A stretch of 64,000 nucleotides of DNA from Flexivirga caeni (GTDB lineage: Bacteria > Actinomycetota > Actinomycetes > Actinomycetales > Dermatophilaceae), in contig NZ_RJJQ01000021.1 in assembly GCF_003724155.1 (NCBI RefSeq), forward strand, positions 1 to 64,000, read 5' to 3'. The notes under the pieces were generated by a model that was not told where the DNA came from, did not search any database, and saw only the letters and a list, made by a program, of their open reading frames with translations. Below are positions 34,344 to 43,333 of the stretch, one piece after another. The translations under genes and the position numbers were made by a program. Position 1 is the first letter of the stretch. Each line of letters starts with the position of its first letter.

Positions 34344-35381
34344 ATGCGCGCATTGGTGCTCGACGAGATTGCGGGGCCGCTCGACGTCCGCGACGTCCCC
34401 CAGCCGGCCGCCCCGGACGGCGGGGTCGTCGTGCAGGTTCGCGCCACCGGCCTGTGCCGCAGCGACTGGCACGCCTGGGCCGGGCACGACGAGATCACCC
34501 TCCCTCATGTCCCTGGTCACGAACTCGCCGGAGTCGTCTCCGCGGTCGGCCCCGGGGTCGGGCGCTGGCGCGTGGGCGACCGGGTGACCGTGCCGTTCGT
34601 CGAGGGCTGCGGCCGCTGCGAGTGGTGTATGTCGGGCAATGCTCAGGTCTGCCCCGATCAGGAGCAGCCCGGCTTCACCCACTGGGGCTCGTTCGCGGAG
34701 TATGTCGCACTGCACGCCGCCGACACCAACCTGGTCGCGGTGCCCGACGCCGTCTCGTTCGAGGCGGCAGCGAGTCTCGGCTGCCGGTTCGCCACTGCCT
34801 ACCGGGCGCTCGTGGGACGAGCGCAGGTCCGGACGGGTGAATGGGTGACGGTGCTGGGTGCCGGAGGTGTCGGGCTGTCCGCGGTGATGATTGCGAAATC
34901 CCTTGGCGCCCAAGTGATTGCGGTTGACCGGCACGAGCGGGCGCTCGCCAAGGCGGGTGACCTCGGCGCGGATCACCTGATGCTCGTCGAGGATGGTTGC
35001 GACATACCGGCCTGGGTGCACGGGCTCACTGGTGGCGCACACGTGGCGGTCGACGCGGTCGGCACCGAGCAGACGTGCGCCGACTCCGTCCGCAGCCTGC
35101 GCCGGCGCGGGCGGCACGTGCAGGTCGGCTTGCTGCCTCCGGTCGCCGGACATCCGCGGGTGCCGATGGACCGCGTGATCGCCTGGGAACTGGACCTTTT
35201 CGGCAGCCATGGCATGTCCGCGGCCGACTATCCGGGGATGCTGGAACTCATCGCATCCGGCGCGCTCGCCCCGCAGAACCTGATCGAGCGGGTCGTCGGC
35301 CTGTCCGACGCGGCCGCGTTGCTGCCCGCGATGGAACTCGCCACACCCGCCGGCATCACCATCATCGATCCCGCCCGCTGA
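34344..35381 (+). CDS. Zinc-dependent alcohol dehydrogenase (MDR family)
   Basis: This 345-residue medium-chain dehydrogenase has catalytic zinc ligands in CRSDWHAW and GHELAGVV, and the four structural-zinc cysteines in CGRCEWCMSGNAQVC. The cofactor site is TVLGAGGVGLSAVMIA, followed by AVDRHERALAKA, where the aspartate suggests NAD(H). ATG at 34344; a GTG at 34341 adds one residue. The gene starts 10 bases after the copC-like gene but is unrelated to copper. Its alcohol substrate cannot be read from sequence. Confidence 0.87.
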   Translation: MRALVLDEIAGPLDVRDVPQPAAPDGGVVVQVRATGLCRSDWHAWAGHDEITLPHVPGHELAGVVSAVGPGVGRWRVGDRVTVPFVEGCGRCEWCMSGNAQVCPDQEQPGFTHWGSFAEYVALHAADTNLVAVPDAVSFEAAASLGCRFATAYRALVGRAQVRTGEWVTVLGAGGVGLSAVMIAKSLGAQVIAVDRHERALAKAGDLGADHLMLVEDGCDIPAWVHGLTGGAHVAVDAVGTEQTCADSVRSLRRRGRHVQVGLLPPVAGHPRVPMDRVIAWELDLFGSHGMSAADYPGMLELIASGALAPQNLIERVVGLSDAAALLPAMELATPAGITIIDPAR

Positions 35382-35482
35382 CTCACCGAGCGGGGTAGAA
35401 ACCCGCCGAGCGGGGTACAAGCAGCGGTGTTCAGCGTGCATGTAGGTACCCCGCTCGATGCCGATGTACCCCGCTCGGCGAG
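35382..35482. repeat. Nested double-dyad element, copy 1 (GAGCGGGGTA version)
   Basis: Two copies of CCGAGCGGGGTA on the left (35386-35397, 35406-35417) face two reverse copies on the right (35446-35457, 35466-35477). The outer arms 35382-35397 and 35467-35482 pair at 15 of 16 positions, and the inner arms 35407-35418 and 35446-35457 pair fully. It starts directly after the alcohol dehydrogenase stop. It probably forms a strong RNA hairpin or a pair of stacked hairpins, and may end transcription. Confidence 0.75.
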
Positions 35483-35505
35483 AGCATGTCCGTTCGGCAT
35501 GAGGG

Positions 35506-35526
35506 GTATGCCGGGGTACGGCATAC
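35506..35526. repeat. Short inverted repeat GTATGCCG-N5-CGGCATAC
   Basis: A perfect 8-base inverted repeat with a five-base spacer, 37 bases upstream of the flavoprotein start codon. Both arms contain the GTATGNC word that is over-used in this window. It could be an operator or part of the 5-prime leader. Confidence 0.5.
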
Positions 35527-35562
35527 GATCGAAGGACCCGGCATCGTGATTCGAGGAGAGCC

Positions 35563-36768
35563 ATGGCAGATCTCGACGGCAGCAACTACGACTACGTGAT
35601 CGTCGGGGGAGGGGTGGCGGCGGCAGCGGCCGTCGACGGCATCCGGCAGCTCGACGACAGTGGTTCGGTGCTGGTGCTCGGCGCCGAGGCGGACGGACCG
35701 GTCTACCGGCCGGATCTGTCCAAGAAGCTGTGGCTCGACGAGAGTTCGAGCCTGGAGCGGAGTGCGCTGCTGGATGGCCAGGACTTCGATCTGCGGATCG
35801 GCACCGAGGTGACCTCGATCGACCCTGCGGCGCACACGGTGCAGGTGACAAGTGGTGCGACGGTGACCTACGGCAAGCTGCTGCTGGCCACAGGGGCGAG
35901 TCCCCGCACCCTCGACCTGCCCGGCTCCGACCGGATCATGTACTACCGCAACGCATCCGACTACCGCCGGTTGCGGGAACTGGCCGGCGAAGACATGCCG
36001 GTCACGACGGTCGGCGGCGGCTACATCGGCGCGGAGATCACCTCGGCGCTGACGCAGAACGGCGTGCGCGTGACGATGATCTTCGACGAGGAGCTGGTGC
36101 AGCAGCGCCTCTTCCCCGAGTCCATCGCGCAGCTGGTCACTGACGACTTCGCGGGTCACGGCGTGCGCTTGCTCGCTGGTGAGACGGTGTCCGGCGGGGA
36201 ACTGGCCGATGACCGGGTGGGCATCCGGGTCGGCGACGGCTCCGTGATCGAGGCCGGCGCGGTCGTCGTCGGCGTCGGCGTGGTCCCCCGCGTCGAACTC
36301 GCCGAAGCGGCCGGCATCACCGTCGACGACGGGGTCGTCGTCGACGAGCAACTGCGCACCTCCGCCCCCGATGTGTATGCCGCCGGCGATGTCGCCAGCT
36401 ACCTTGATTCGCTGCTCGGCCGACGGCGCGTCGAGCACGTCGACAGCGCCGAGAAGATGGGCAAGCACGCCGGTCGCAATATGGCCGGTGCCGACGAGGT
36501 CTACGACTACACGCCGATCTTCTGGTCGGACCTGTTCGACAACGGCTACGAGGCTGTCGGTGACCTCGACTCGCGGCTGGACACCGTCGAGGACTGGAAC
36601 GCCGACCGGACCGCTGCCGTCGTCTACTACCTGCGAGACGATGTGGTCCGCGGCGTGCTGTTGTGGAACGTCTGGGACTCCTCGGACCGCGCCCGCGACG
36701 TGATCGCCCGGTCCCGCGACGGGAAGCTCGGGCGGGGCGAACTGATCGGTGCGATCCCGACCAGCTGA
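35563..36768 (+). CDS. AIF-like FAD-dependent NAD(P)H/ferredoxin reductase
   Basis: The 401-residue flavoprotein has FAD motif VIVGGGVAAAAAVDGI near residue 13, a central NAD motif VTTVGGGYIGAEITSALTQNG and the FAD-phosphate motif VYAAGDVASY. The C-terminal extension includes YTPIFWSDLFDNGYEAVG, which resembles the AIF C-terminal domain rather than the plain rubredoxin reductase ending. Start ATG is 6 bases after GAGGAGAGCC. No ferredoxin or oxygenase partner is adjacent, so its electron acceptor is unknown. Confidence 0.85.
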   Translation: MADLDGSNYDYVIVGGGVAAAAAVDGIRQLDDSGSVLVLGAEADGPVYRPDLSKKLWLDESSSLERSALLDGQDFDLRIGTEVTSIDPAAHTVQVTSGATVTYGKLLLATGASPRTLDLPGSDRIMYYRNASDYRRLRELAGEDMPVTTVGGGYIGAEITSALTQNGVRVTMIFDEELVQQRLFPESIAQLVTDDFAGHGVRLLAGETVSGGELADDRVGIRVGDGSVIEAGAVVVGVGVVPRVELAEAAGITVDDGVVVDEQLRTSAPDVYAAGDVASYLDSLLGRRRVEHVDSAEKMGKHAGRNMAGADEVYDYTPIFWSDLFDNGYEAVGDLDSRLDTVEDWNADRTAAVVYYLRDDVVRGVLLWNVWDSSDRARDVIARSRDGKLGRGELIGAIPTS

Positions 36769-36772
36769 GAAC

Positions 36773-37405
36773 TCAGCGGACAGCCTCGTCCTTGGGCAGC
36801 ACCCGCAGCAGGTCCTCGTGCAACTCGGCCGCCGCGTTGTCGAGATCCGAGCCCAGCAGGTCGGCCCGGACCGCCCGCTCGACCAGCGCGTCGACCTGCT
36901 CGGCGAGAAGTTCGAACGGTGGGTCGAAATGCCAGCCCAGTGCTTCGTAACGCCGTTGCACGTCGCGCTGCCACCGGGCCCGGTCGTCTTCGACAACTGC
37001 CGCGAAGGGCCGCAGGCGCGGCTCGAACTGGCTCTGGTTGCGCAGGTCGTAGCGGACCCGGTGCAGCCGGCGGTGGGTGCGGAAGCTCTCGCTGAGCGCG
37101 CCGGCCAGCCGGCCGGAGTAGTCGGTGACGCCGGCCGCGCCGGAGCAGTCGGCGGCGAAGATATGCGCGTCGGCGATGAGCCGCACGCACTCGGCGACGA
37201 GGGCGTCCTTGCTCTGGAAGTAGTAATGAACCATCCCGTGCGAGAAGCGAGTGCGTCGTGCGACGTTGCGCACGGACACCTGCGAGTAGCCGTGCTCGCT
37301 CCAGGTGTGCAGCGCCGCGACCGCGAGGTCGTGCCGCCGCCCCGCGTGGACGTCGAGGTCGGTCGGCTGTTGCCTGTTGTCTCGGGAGTCGATCACTTCG
37401 CCCAT
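36773..37405 (-). CDS. TetR-family regulator (BetI-like)
   Basis: A 210-residue TetR protein with HTH at about residues 42-65 (VSVRNVARRTRFSHGMVHYYFQSKDAL) and a helical C-terminal effector domain with FRTHRRLHRVRYDLRNQS. It is convergent with the flavoprotein gene (4 bases apart) and divergent from the PadR-like gene with 93 bases between. The target is not evident. The flavoprotein or the PadR-Mod unit are both possible. Confidence 0.85.
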   Translation of the reverse strand: MGEVIDSRDNRQQPTDLDVHAGRRHDLAVAALHTWSEHGYSQVSVRNVARRTRFSHGMVHYYFQSKDALVAECVRLIADAHIFAADCSGAAGVTDYSGRLAGALSESFRTHRRLHRVRYDLRNQSQFEPRLRPFAAVVEDDRARWQRDVQRRYEALGWHFDPPFELLAEQVDALVERAVRADLLGSDLDNAAAELHEDLLRVLPKDEAVR

Positions 37406-37498
37406 GATTCCATCTCGAAGCGCCGTGGACGGCGTTGCGGACGAACGAGATTCAGATCGTTTGCGGCATCAGTATTCTCCGGCATGCGAGGGTGAGCC

Positions 37499-38017
37499 AT
37501 GGTCACGATCAGCACGGCGGGGTTCGGAGTGCTTGCCGTCGTCGCCGAAGGGCGCACGCATGGCTTCGCGGTGGCGGCACTCTACGCAGCTGACGGCGCG
37601 CTCGGCCGGGTATGGCGCATTCAGCGCGCCGTCGTCTATCGCGAGTTCGGCCGGCTCACTGACGCGGCCCTGCTGCGCGAGGTCGGCATCGACCGCGGCC
37701 CGGGTCCGGACCGGATGACGGTGGAGGTCACGCCGACGGGCCGCGAGCTGGTCGATCAGTGGCTCCTCGAGCCGGTCGCCCGTGCTCGCGACGCGCGATC
37801 GGCGCTGCTGCTCAAGCTCGCGCTGCTCGATCGGATCGGTCGCGACCCCGGCCCGCTGATCAGCGCCCAGCGGGCGGTCTTCACCGCGCGTCTCGCGGAG
37901 CTGCAGGCTCGCGCCGACGCCAGCGCACCCGATGATTTTGAGCGGACCCTCGCCCGCTGGCGAGCGTGCTCGACCCGTGCCGTCCTCGGTTTCCTGGACG
38001 AAATCTCCGAAACCTGA
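37499..38017 (+). CDS. PadR-like winged-helix regulator
   Basis: The 172-residue protein has an N-terminal PadR-type winged helix (LAVVAEGRTHGFAVAALY, RIQRAVVYREFGRLTDAALLREVG, VEVTPTGRELVDQWL) followed by a helical dimerisation tail with ARARDARSALLLKLALLDRIG. It lies 44 bases upstream of the molybdate-type binding protein and reads in the same direction, so it may regulate that importer. This is unusual, since actinobacterial mod genes are normally controlled by ModE-like or other regulators. Confidence 0.82.
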   Translation: MVTISTAGFGVLAVVAEGRTHGFAVAALYAADGALGRVWRIQRAVVYREFGRLTDAALLREVGIDRGPGPDRMTVEVTPTGRELVDQWLLEPVARARDARSALLLKLALLDRIGRDPGPLISAQRAVFTARLAELQARADASAPDDFERTLARWRACSTRAVLGFLDEISET

Positions 38018-38061
38018 CGTACTAGTCGCACTGTGACTACCTGGCTGCTAACTTCGAGCGC

Positions 38062-39024
38062 ATGACCGATCTCTCACGTCGCGGATTACTGGCTCTCGGA
38101 CTTGTCGGAGGCAGCGCGGCGCTCGCCGCCTGCGGCTCCTCCGACGGTGGCTCGAAGTCGTCATCGACCGGCTCCGCTACCGGGAGCACCGCAGCCGCCG
38201 GCACGACCTCCAGCTCTCCGGCCACCATGTCCTCCTCGGCACCGAAGGGGTCCGGCACCGTCAATGTGCTGTATGCCGGATCACTGGTTGCCTTGATGGA
38301 GAAGCAGATCGGCCCGGCCTTCGAGAAGGCGACCGGCTACAAGTTCGCCGGGTTTGCTGCCGGCTCCAACGACCTGGCCGCCCAGATCAAGGGCAAGGTC
38401 CGCAAGGCCGACGTCTTCATCAGCGCCAGCCCGAAGGCCGACCAGTTGCTGATCGGCAGCGCGAACGGTGACTGGGTGAGCTGGTTCGTCACCTACGCCA
38501 CCTCCCCGCTTGTGCTCGGCTACAACCCGAAGAGCAAGTTCGCTGCCAAGATCCAGTCCGGGCCCTGGTATGACGTCATCACCGAGCCGGGTTTCCGCGT
38601 CGGCACGACCGACCCCAAGGCCGACCCGAAGGGCAAGCTCGCGCACCAGGCGCTGCTCGCCGAGGGTGCCACTCACCCGAAGCTGCTTGCGCTCGCCAAG
38701 AACGACAAGATCATCTTCCCCGAAGAGACTCTGGTCGCCGACCTGCAGTCCGGTCAGCTGGACGCCGGCTTCTTCTACACCAGTGAGGCGAAGGTCGCCG
38801 CCATACCAACGGTTCAGCTGACCGGCCAGCAGCTGGCTGCGTCATACACTGCGACCGTGGTCAAGAACGCCCCCAACGAGTCCGGCGCCGAGGCGTTCGT
38901 CGCCTACCTGCTCGGACCTGACGCGCGAAAGACCCTCAGCGCACAGGCTTTTGAGCTGGTCACCCCGCCGAAGGTCACGGGCACGGGCGTGCCTGCGGCG
39001 GTCACCAAGGCGCTGTCCAGCTAG
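38062..39024 (+). CDS. modA: Molybdate/tungstate-type ABC substrate-binding lipoprotein
   Basis: A 320-residue exported lipoprotein with twin arginine RR at 6-7, hydrophobic leader and lipobox LAAC (C24). A Ser/Thr/Gly-rich tether to about residue 70 precedes the binding domain (VNVLYAGSLVALMEKQIGPAF, KADVFISASPKADQLL). The YAGSL start resembles the WtpA/ModA type for tungstate or molybdate. Its TAG stop overlaps the next GTG by one base, so it is co-translated with the fused permease-ATPase. The exact oxyanion cannot be told from this reading. Confidence 0.85.
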   Translation: MTDLSRRGLLALGLVGGSAALAACGSSDGGSKSSSTGSATGSTAAAGTTSSSPATMSSSAPKGSGTVNVLYAGSLVALMEKQIGPAFEKATGYKFAGFAAGSNDLAAQIKGKVRKADVFISASPKADQLLIGSANGDWVSWFVTYATSPLVLGYNPKSKFAAKIQSGPWYDVITEPGFRVGTTDPKADPKGKLAHQALLAEGATHPKLLALAKNDKIIFPEETLVADLQSGQLDAGFFYTSEAKVAAIPTVQLTGQQLAASYTATVVKNAPNESGAEAFVAYLLGPDARKTLSAQAFELVTPPKVTGTGVPAAVTKALSS

Positions 39025-40883
39025 TGACCGAGCGGCGACGCAGCGGCCCGGTCGCCGTGCTGGGGGCGCTGCTCGCCCTCTACCTGGCCGTCCCGCTCGT
39101 CGCCTTCGTCATCCGGCTGGCGACCTCCAGCCAGACCGGATTCGGCGAGTCCGGCCTCTTCGACGCAGCGCGCACATCCGCGGTCGGCGCGACTATCAGC
39201 GCGGCGGTCGTGGGCGTGCTCGGTGTGCCGCTGGCGCACTGGCTCGCCCACTCGCGTGGGCCGTTGCACCGGGTGGTCGGCGTGCTGGTGCAACTCCCGC
39301 TCGCGCTGCCGCCGGTGATGAGCGGCATCGTGCTCATCTACCTGGTCGGTCCCTACACCTGGCTCGGCGAGCGGTTCAACGGCCGGCTGACCGAGTCGCT
39401 CGCCGGCGTGGTGATTGCACAGACCTTCGTGGCGTCGCCGTTCCTGGTCATTGCGGCGCGCTCGGCGTTCGAGTCCGTCGACCCGCAGCTGGAGGACGTC
39501 GCGGCGACGCTCGGGCACCGTCCGCTGTCGCGATTCGTGCGGGTGGACCTGCGGGTCGCCGCGCGCGCCATCCGGGCCGGGTTGCTGATGACCTGGCTGC
39601 GGGCGATCGGTGAGTATGGCGCCACGGTTCTGCTCGCCTACCACCCCTACACGCTGCCGGTCTTCACCAGCGTGCAGTTCGCGCAGACCGGCATCCCGAC
39701 GACGCAGGCGCCGACCGCGGTCGCCCTTGCGGTCGCGGCAATTGTGTTGTTGCTGGCCAGTTTCCGGCTCCCGGGTGCGGTGCGTGCGCGTCTGCGGCGT
39801 CCCGCGCCGTCAGTGCCGCCAGTGCGTCCGGAGGGCCCCGTCGCGGAGCCCGTCAGCTTCGACGTCGACACCCACGTCGGCGGCTTCCACCTCCAGGTCG
39901 CGCATCAGGCGGCCAGCCCGCGCATCGCGGTGCTCGGGGCATCCGGGGCGGGCAAGTCGATGCTGCTGCGTTCCCTCGCCGGCCTGCTCGGACCCGACGT
40001 CGGCATCGTGCGCCTCGGGCCGGACCGCATCGACGGGGTGCGGGTCGAGGACCGCCGGCTGGGGTATGTGCCGCAGCAACACGGTCTCTTCCCGGACCGA
40101 ACCACTTGGGATCAGGCGACTTTCGGCATACATGCCGACCAAGCGGTAGCCGCGTGGTGGTTGCAGCGGCTGCGTCTCGACGGACTGCAGGACCGGCTGC
40201 CGGAGCAGTTGTCCGGTGGCCAGCGGCAGCGGGTGGTCCTCGCGTCCGCGCTCGCGGGCACGCCACGGTTGCTGCTGCTCGACGAGCCGTTCTCAGCGCT
40301 GGACTACCCGGTGCGCCAGGAGCTGATCGCGCTGGTTCGCAGTCTGCAGCAACAGGATTCGCTCGCGACGGTTCTGGTCACCCACGACCCGGCAGAGGCC
40401 GCGATGCTCGCCGACGAGCTGCTGGTCATCGCCGGCGGGCGGTTGGAGCAGGCAGGCACCGTGCGCGAGGTCTTCGACGCCCCGGCCTCCCCGGCGGTCG
40501 CGCGGCTGCTGGGGCTGCGCAACGTGTCGGCAGGTGTGATGGTGGCTGGCGGTGCGGTGGTGACGGACGGCGTGCGGGTGTGCGCGGCAGCCGACGAGTT
40601 GCCGGGCGGCACGCCGGTGACGTGGTGCGTCCGGCCGGAATTCGTGCGGATCGCGGCCGATGGCGAGCACGAGGTGGCCGTGGCCGACGTCGCCGACCTG
40701 GGCAGCCGGTTGGTGGTGCGGCTGCGGTGGTCACAAGGGCTGGAACTGGAGGCGCACCAGGTCATTTCGGCGCATCACGACGGCGCTCCGGTGGTGGGCG
40801 AAGTCGTTCGCGCCCACCTCGACCCGGCCGGCATCAGCGTCTGGCCCGTGCCCGCCGTCGCGCCGGCGCCGCCGTCTCTGTGA
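39024..40883 (+). CDS. Fused molybdate-type permease and ATPase (ModBC fusion)
   Basis: This 619-residue protein joins a six-span permease (residues 1-250, coupling loop VAATLGHRPLSRFVRVDL) to an ABC ATPase (about 278-480) and a C-terminal TOBE-like domain. In the ATPase, Walker A is GASGAGKS at 305-312, the Q-loop is in VPQQHGLFPD, the signature is LSGGQRQRVVLASA, Walker B is LLLLDEPFSALD and the switch is VTHD. Two fused copies would make the full importer. It starts at a GTG overlapping the binding-protein stop. The unfused genes are the commoner arrangement, but fusion is known in actinobacteria. Confidence 0.9.
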   Translation: MTERRRSGPVAVLGALLALYLAVPLVAFVIRLATSSQTGFGESGLFDAARTSAVGATISAAVVGVLGVPLAHWLAHSRGPLHRVVGVLVQLPLALPPVMSGIVLIYLVGPYTWLGERFNGRLTESLAGVVIAQTFVASPFLVIAARSAFESVDPQLEDVAATLGHRPLSRFVRVDLRVAARAIRAGLLMTWLRAIGEYGATVLLAYHPYTLPVFTSVQFAQTGIPTTQAPTAVALAVAAIVLLLASFRLPGAVRARLRRPAPSVPPVRPEGPVAEPVSFDVDTHVGGFHLQVAHQAASPRIAVLGASGAGKSMLLRSLAGLLGPDVGIVRLGPDRIDGVRVEDRRLGYVPQQHGLFPDRTTWDQATFGIHADQAVAAWWLQRLRLDGLQDRLPEQLSGGQRQRVVLASALAGTPRLLLLDEPFSALDYPVRQELIALVRSLQQQDSLATVLVTHDPAEAAMLADELLVIAGGRLEQAGTVREVFDAPASPAVARLLGLRNVSAGVMVAGGAVVTDGVRVCAAADELPGGTPVTWCVRPEFVRIAADGEHEVAVADVADLGSRLVVRLRWSQGLELEAHQVISAHHDGAPVVGEVVRAHLDPAGISVWPVPAVAPAPPSL

Positions 40884-40968
40884 TCGAGCGGACCCAGAAC
40901 GCAACGAGCGGACCCACAAATGCGCCCCAATTGTGGGTCCGCTCGTTCAGCATGGGGTCCGCTCAATC
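40882..40968. repeat. Nested double-dyad element, copy 2 (GAGCGGACCC)
   Basis: The inner arms 40903-40919 and 40931-40947 are a perfect 17-base inverted repeat around an 11-base loop. The outer arms 40882-40895 and 40955-40968 pair at 13 of 14. Each arm contains GAGCGGACCC or its complement. It lies between convergent genes, covering the stop codon of the Mod fusion and the last codons of the methyltransferase, whose C-terminus IERTPC is encoded by it. A bidirectional terminator role is plausible. Confidence 0.8.
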
Positions 40969-41651
40969 GCGGAGGTGGTGTCCGCAAGCAGGCGCGAGCG
41001 GCGGAACTCGGCGCGATAGCGAAGGCCGTCCGGGCCGTGGTCGAGAGCCTCGAGCGCGAGATCATCGGCGGCGAACGCCTCGATCTCGGCATGGGTCAGC
41101 CGCCACGGCGGGCCGTAGTCGGGGTCCGGGTCCGCAGGCAGCACACCCCCGATCACCAGAAGCACGCCACGGGGTGCGACGAGCGACCGGATGGCGGCCG
41201 TCGCTGCCGCCCGCACCGTGCGCGGCATCGACTGCACCGTCATGACCTCCACCACCAGGTCGAAGGCGCCTCGCCATTGCGGCGGAAGCGCGAAGAGGTC
41301 GGCGACCCGGTAGTCGACAGCACTGTCCGGATGCGCGGCGCGGACCCGCTCGATCGCGGTGGGTGACACGTCGAACGCGGTGGTCCGAAAATGCAATGCT
41401 GCCAGCAGTTCCGCGTCGTGTCCCGGTCCGGTGCCCGGCACGACAGCGGTCCGGTCGGCACCGGCCGCTTCTCCGGCGTGCTGCACGAGCCACTCGGCGA
41501 GCAGCGGATGCGGCGCGCCGCGGTCCCAGGGGATCTCGGCCGCTCCGCGCCCGGCAGCGTCATACAACGTCTCGAACCACGCCGTCGGGCTCCCGGCGGC
41601 GAGCGACTCGGCGGCGAGGCGCTGCGCACGGCTGTCCGAAGTCTCGCTCAT
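40947..41651 (-). CDS. SAM-dependent methyltransferase (thiopurine/class I type)
   Basis: A 234-residue class I methyltransferase. The SAM-binding glycine loop is VVPGTGPGHDAELLA and the acidic residue after strand 2 is in TAFDVSPTAIERV. The segment DLFALPPQWRGAFDLVVE and the RGVLLVIGGV strand fit TPMT/TehB-like enzymes. ATG at 41651; the frame is open much further upstream but only as a shadow of the opposite gene. The last codons come from a nested repeat. The two methyltransferase genes here are divergent, with 105 bases between. The substrate is unknown. Confidence 0.83.
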   Translation of the reverse strand: MSETSDSRAQRLAAESLAAGSPTAWFETLYDAAGRGAAEIPWDRGAPHPLLAEWLVQHAGEAAGADRTAVVPGTGPGHDAELLAALHFRTTAFDVSPTAIERVRAAHPDSAVDYRVADLFALPPQWRGAFDLVVEVMTVQSMPRTVRAAATAAIRSLVAPRGVLLVIGGVLPADPDPDYGPPWRLTHAEIEAFAADDLALEALDHGPDGLRYRAEFRRSRLLADTTSAIERTPC

Positions 41652-41756
41652 TCCGCCATCCTGGCACTCCTCTCGCTGATTGACGCGCTCTCCACCGAGC
41701 GACGCAATTGCACCTGCATCACTCGGTGCGCACTGCGTCACTCGGCGCAGGAGACA

Positions 41757-42596
41757 ATGACACCTGTGAGCCCGAGCGTGCAGCGTGTCCTCTCCCGCAA
41801 CGCGACCTTCCAGCAGTGGCAGGCGTTGCTCGGCAATCGCAGCAAGCGGCATCGGGCCGGGCAGTTCATCGTCCAGGGGGTTCGGCCGATCTCCGTTGCG
41901 CTGGAACATGATGGGGACTTCGAGGCTCTTCTGCGTCCGGTCGGGTTCACTCCGTCCCGCTGGGCCGAGGAGGTATGGCGCACTGCGCCAGGCCGGCGCT
42001 TCGATCTCGCCGACGAGTTGCTGGCCGAGCTTGCCGAACGCGACACCGACGAGCCGCCCGAACTGGTCGCGATCATGCGAATGCCGCCGGACGACCTCGA
42101 CCGGCTTGCGCGCCCGGACGGCATACCACTCCTCGCGGTCTTCGACCGGCCGACCGGACCGGGAAACATCGGCACCCTGCTGCGTTCCCTGGACGCCTTC
42201 GGCGGCAGCGGCCTGGTCGTCGCCGGGCACGCGGCCGACCCCTACGACCCGCGGGCCGTGCGCGCCTCGACCGGCTCGCTCTTCGCGGTGCCGACGGTGC
42301 GAACCTCGTCCGCCGAGGAGGTCCTCTGCTGGATCGGCCGCCAACGCGAATCCGGCACGGTCTACACGGTTTTCGGCACTGACGAGGGTGGCGAGACCGA
42401 CCTGCGCGCGATCGACTTCACCGGCCCGTCGGTCATCGTGGTCGGCAATGAGACGCGGGGCATGAGCCGCACCTGGCGCGAGGCGTGCGACCGAGTCGTC
42501 AGCATCCCGATGGTCGGTTCGGCGAGCTCGCTCAACGCAGCGACGGCCGCGTCGATCGTGCTGCATGAGGCGTTCCGGCAGCGCCTCACCCCCTGA
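41757..42596 (+). CDS. TrmH/SpoU family RNA 2-prime-O-methyltransferase
   Basis: This 279-residue protein has the N-terminal substrate-recognition part of 23S rRNA methyltransferases (RNATFQQWQALLGNRSKRH) and a SPOUT catalytic domain. Motif 1 is RPTGPGNIGTLLRS, motif 2 VVGNETRGMS and motif 3 SIPMVGSASSLNAATAASI, which forms the trefoil knot holding SAM. It methylates ribose 2-prime hydroxyls in rRNA or tRNA. ATG at 41757 follows AGGAGA; GTG at 41766 is an alternative. Homologues of this size are close to TsnR/RlmB types. Confidence 0.87.
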   Translation: MTPVSPSVQRVLSRNATFQQWQALLGNRSKRHRAGQFIVQGVRPISVALEHDGDFEALLRPVGFTPSRWAEEVWRTAPGRRFDLADELLAELAERDTDEPPELVAIMRMPPDDLDRLARPDGIPLLAVFDRPTGPGNIGTLLRSLDAFGGSGLVVAGHAADPYDPRAVRASTGSLFAVPTVRTSSAEEVLCWIGRQRESGTVYTVFGTDEGGETDLRAIDFTGPSVIVVGNETRGMSRTWREACDRVVSIPMVGSASSLNAATAASIVLHEAFRQRLTP

Positions 42597-42685
42597 TCTA
42601 GAGGACCCAATACGCCACGAGAGGACCCGAAAATGGACCCACTTTGTGGGTCCCTTCGATCAGTATGGGGCCCCCTCGATCAGTC
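42594..42685. repeat. Nested double-dyad element, copy 3 (GAGAGGACCC)
   Basis: The outer arms 42594-42608 and 42671-42685 pair at 12 of 15. The inner hairpin GGACCCAC-TTT-GTGGGTCC (42635-42653) is perfect, and a further CGAGAGGACCC copy lies at 42618-42628. It sits exactly between two convergent stop codons (RNA methyltransferase at 42596, winged-helix gene at 42680), the same placement as copy 2. Confidence 0.75.
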
Positions 42686-43279
42686 GGGCATCGGTGCCAG
42701 CGCGATGTCCAACTGGTACCGATCCAGCGCTGATTCGTCGTCGCTACGAGCAATCCAGCGGTCCCGCAGATCCCGCAACTCCTCGGCGAGCTCCCGCGCC
42801 TCGCTCTCCGTGATCCGCAACGAGCAACCGCTCTGGTGGGTTGTCGTCCCGAATCTCGCTCCTTCACGGAGGATCCGGTCCTGGCTACCGCGTGTCGGGG
42901 ACGACGCCGACACGCGAAAGTCACCGGATATGACCCACTCCGGTGCCGCCGCGGCCAGTGCGTCGATCATCTCTGCGTTGGACCGTCGCATCACCCGGGC
43001 GAAGTAGTCTTCCGGCAGCTTCTCTGCCGGGATGATGAATTCTTCTGCCACTGCTCGGTATCGCTTGATCGGACGCCCCTTGCGTCGCTGCTCGGCGACG
43101 ATCTCGAGGATGCCCGCGTCATACAGGCTGCGAACCCAGTAGTGCACCTTGGGCAGCGAGACCTGCAGCAACTGTGCGGCCTCGGCGACCGAATGATCCG
43201 CGTGCAGGAACGGCGCGAGGTAGTGCGCCACATCGTCGCGCAACAGCGACCGCACCATGACCGGGTCGGTGATCTTCAC
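42680..43279 (-). CDS. ArsR-like winged-helix regulator
   Basis: The 199-residue protein begins with an ArsR/SmtB-like winged helix (RSLLRDDVAHYLAPFLHADHSVAEAAQLLQVSLPKVHYWVRSL). A basic wing region RRKGRPIKRYR and a longer C-terminal domain of unknown ligand follow. The layout resembles single-domain HTH regulators of ABC exporters in actinobacteria. It is divergent from the exporter pair with 54 bases between its ATG and the exporter GTG, so control of the exporter is likely. Confidence 0.8.
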   Translation of the reverse strand: MKITDPVMVRSLLRDDVAHYLAPFLHADHSVAEAAQLLQVSLPKVHYWVRSLYDAGILEIVAEQRRKGRPIKRYRAVAEEFIIPAEKLPEDYFARVMRRSNAEMIDALAAAAPEWVISGDFRVSASSPTRGSQDRILREGARFGTTTHQSGCSLRITESEARELAEELRDLRDRWIARSDDESALDRYQLDIALAPMPD

Positions 43280-43333
43280 CTACTCAGGATATGCCGTAGC
43301 GATCGAAGTAGGTCTGTGTCTACATTTCCCCTC

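Noticed and set aside
42836-43333. N-terminal extension of the first ABC exporter half
   Set aside because: It would be antisense to the winged-helix regulator and has no membrane or domain features; GTG 43334 fits the family start.
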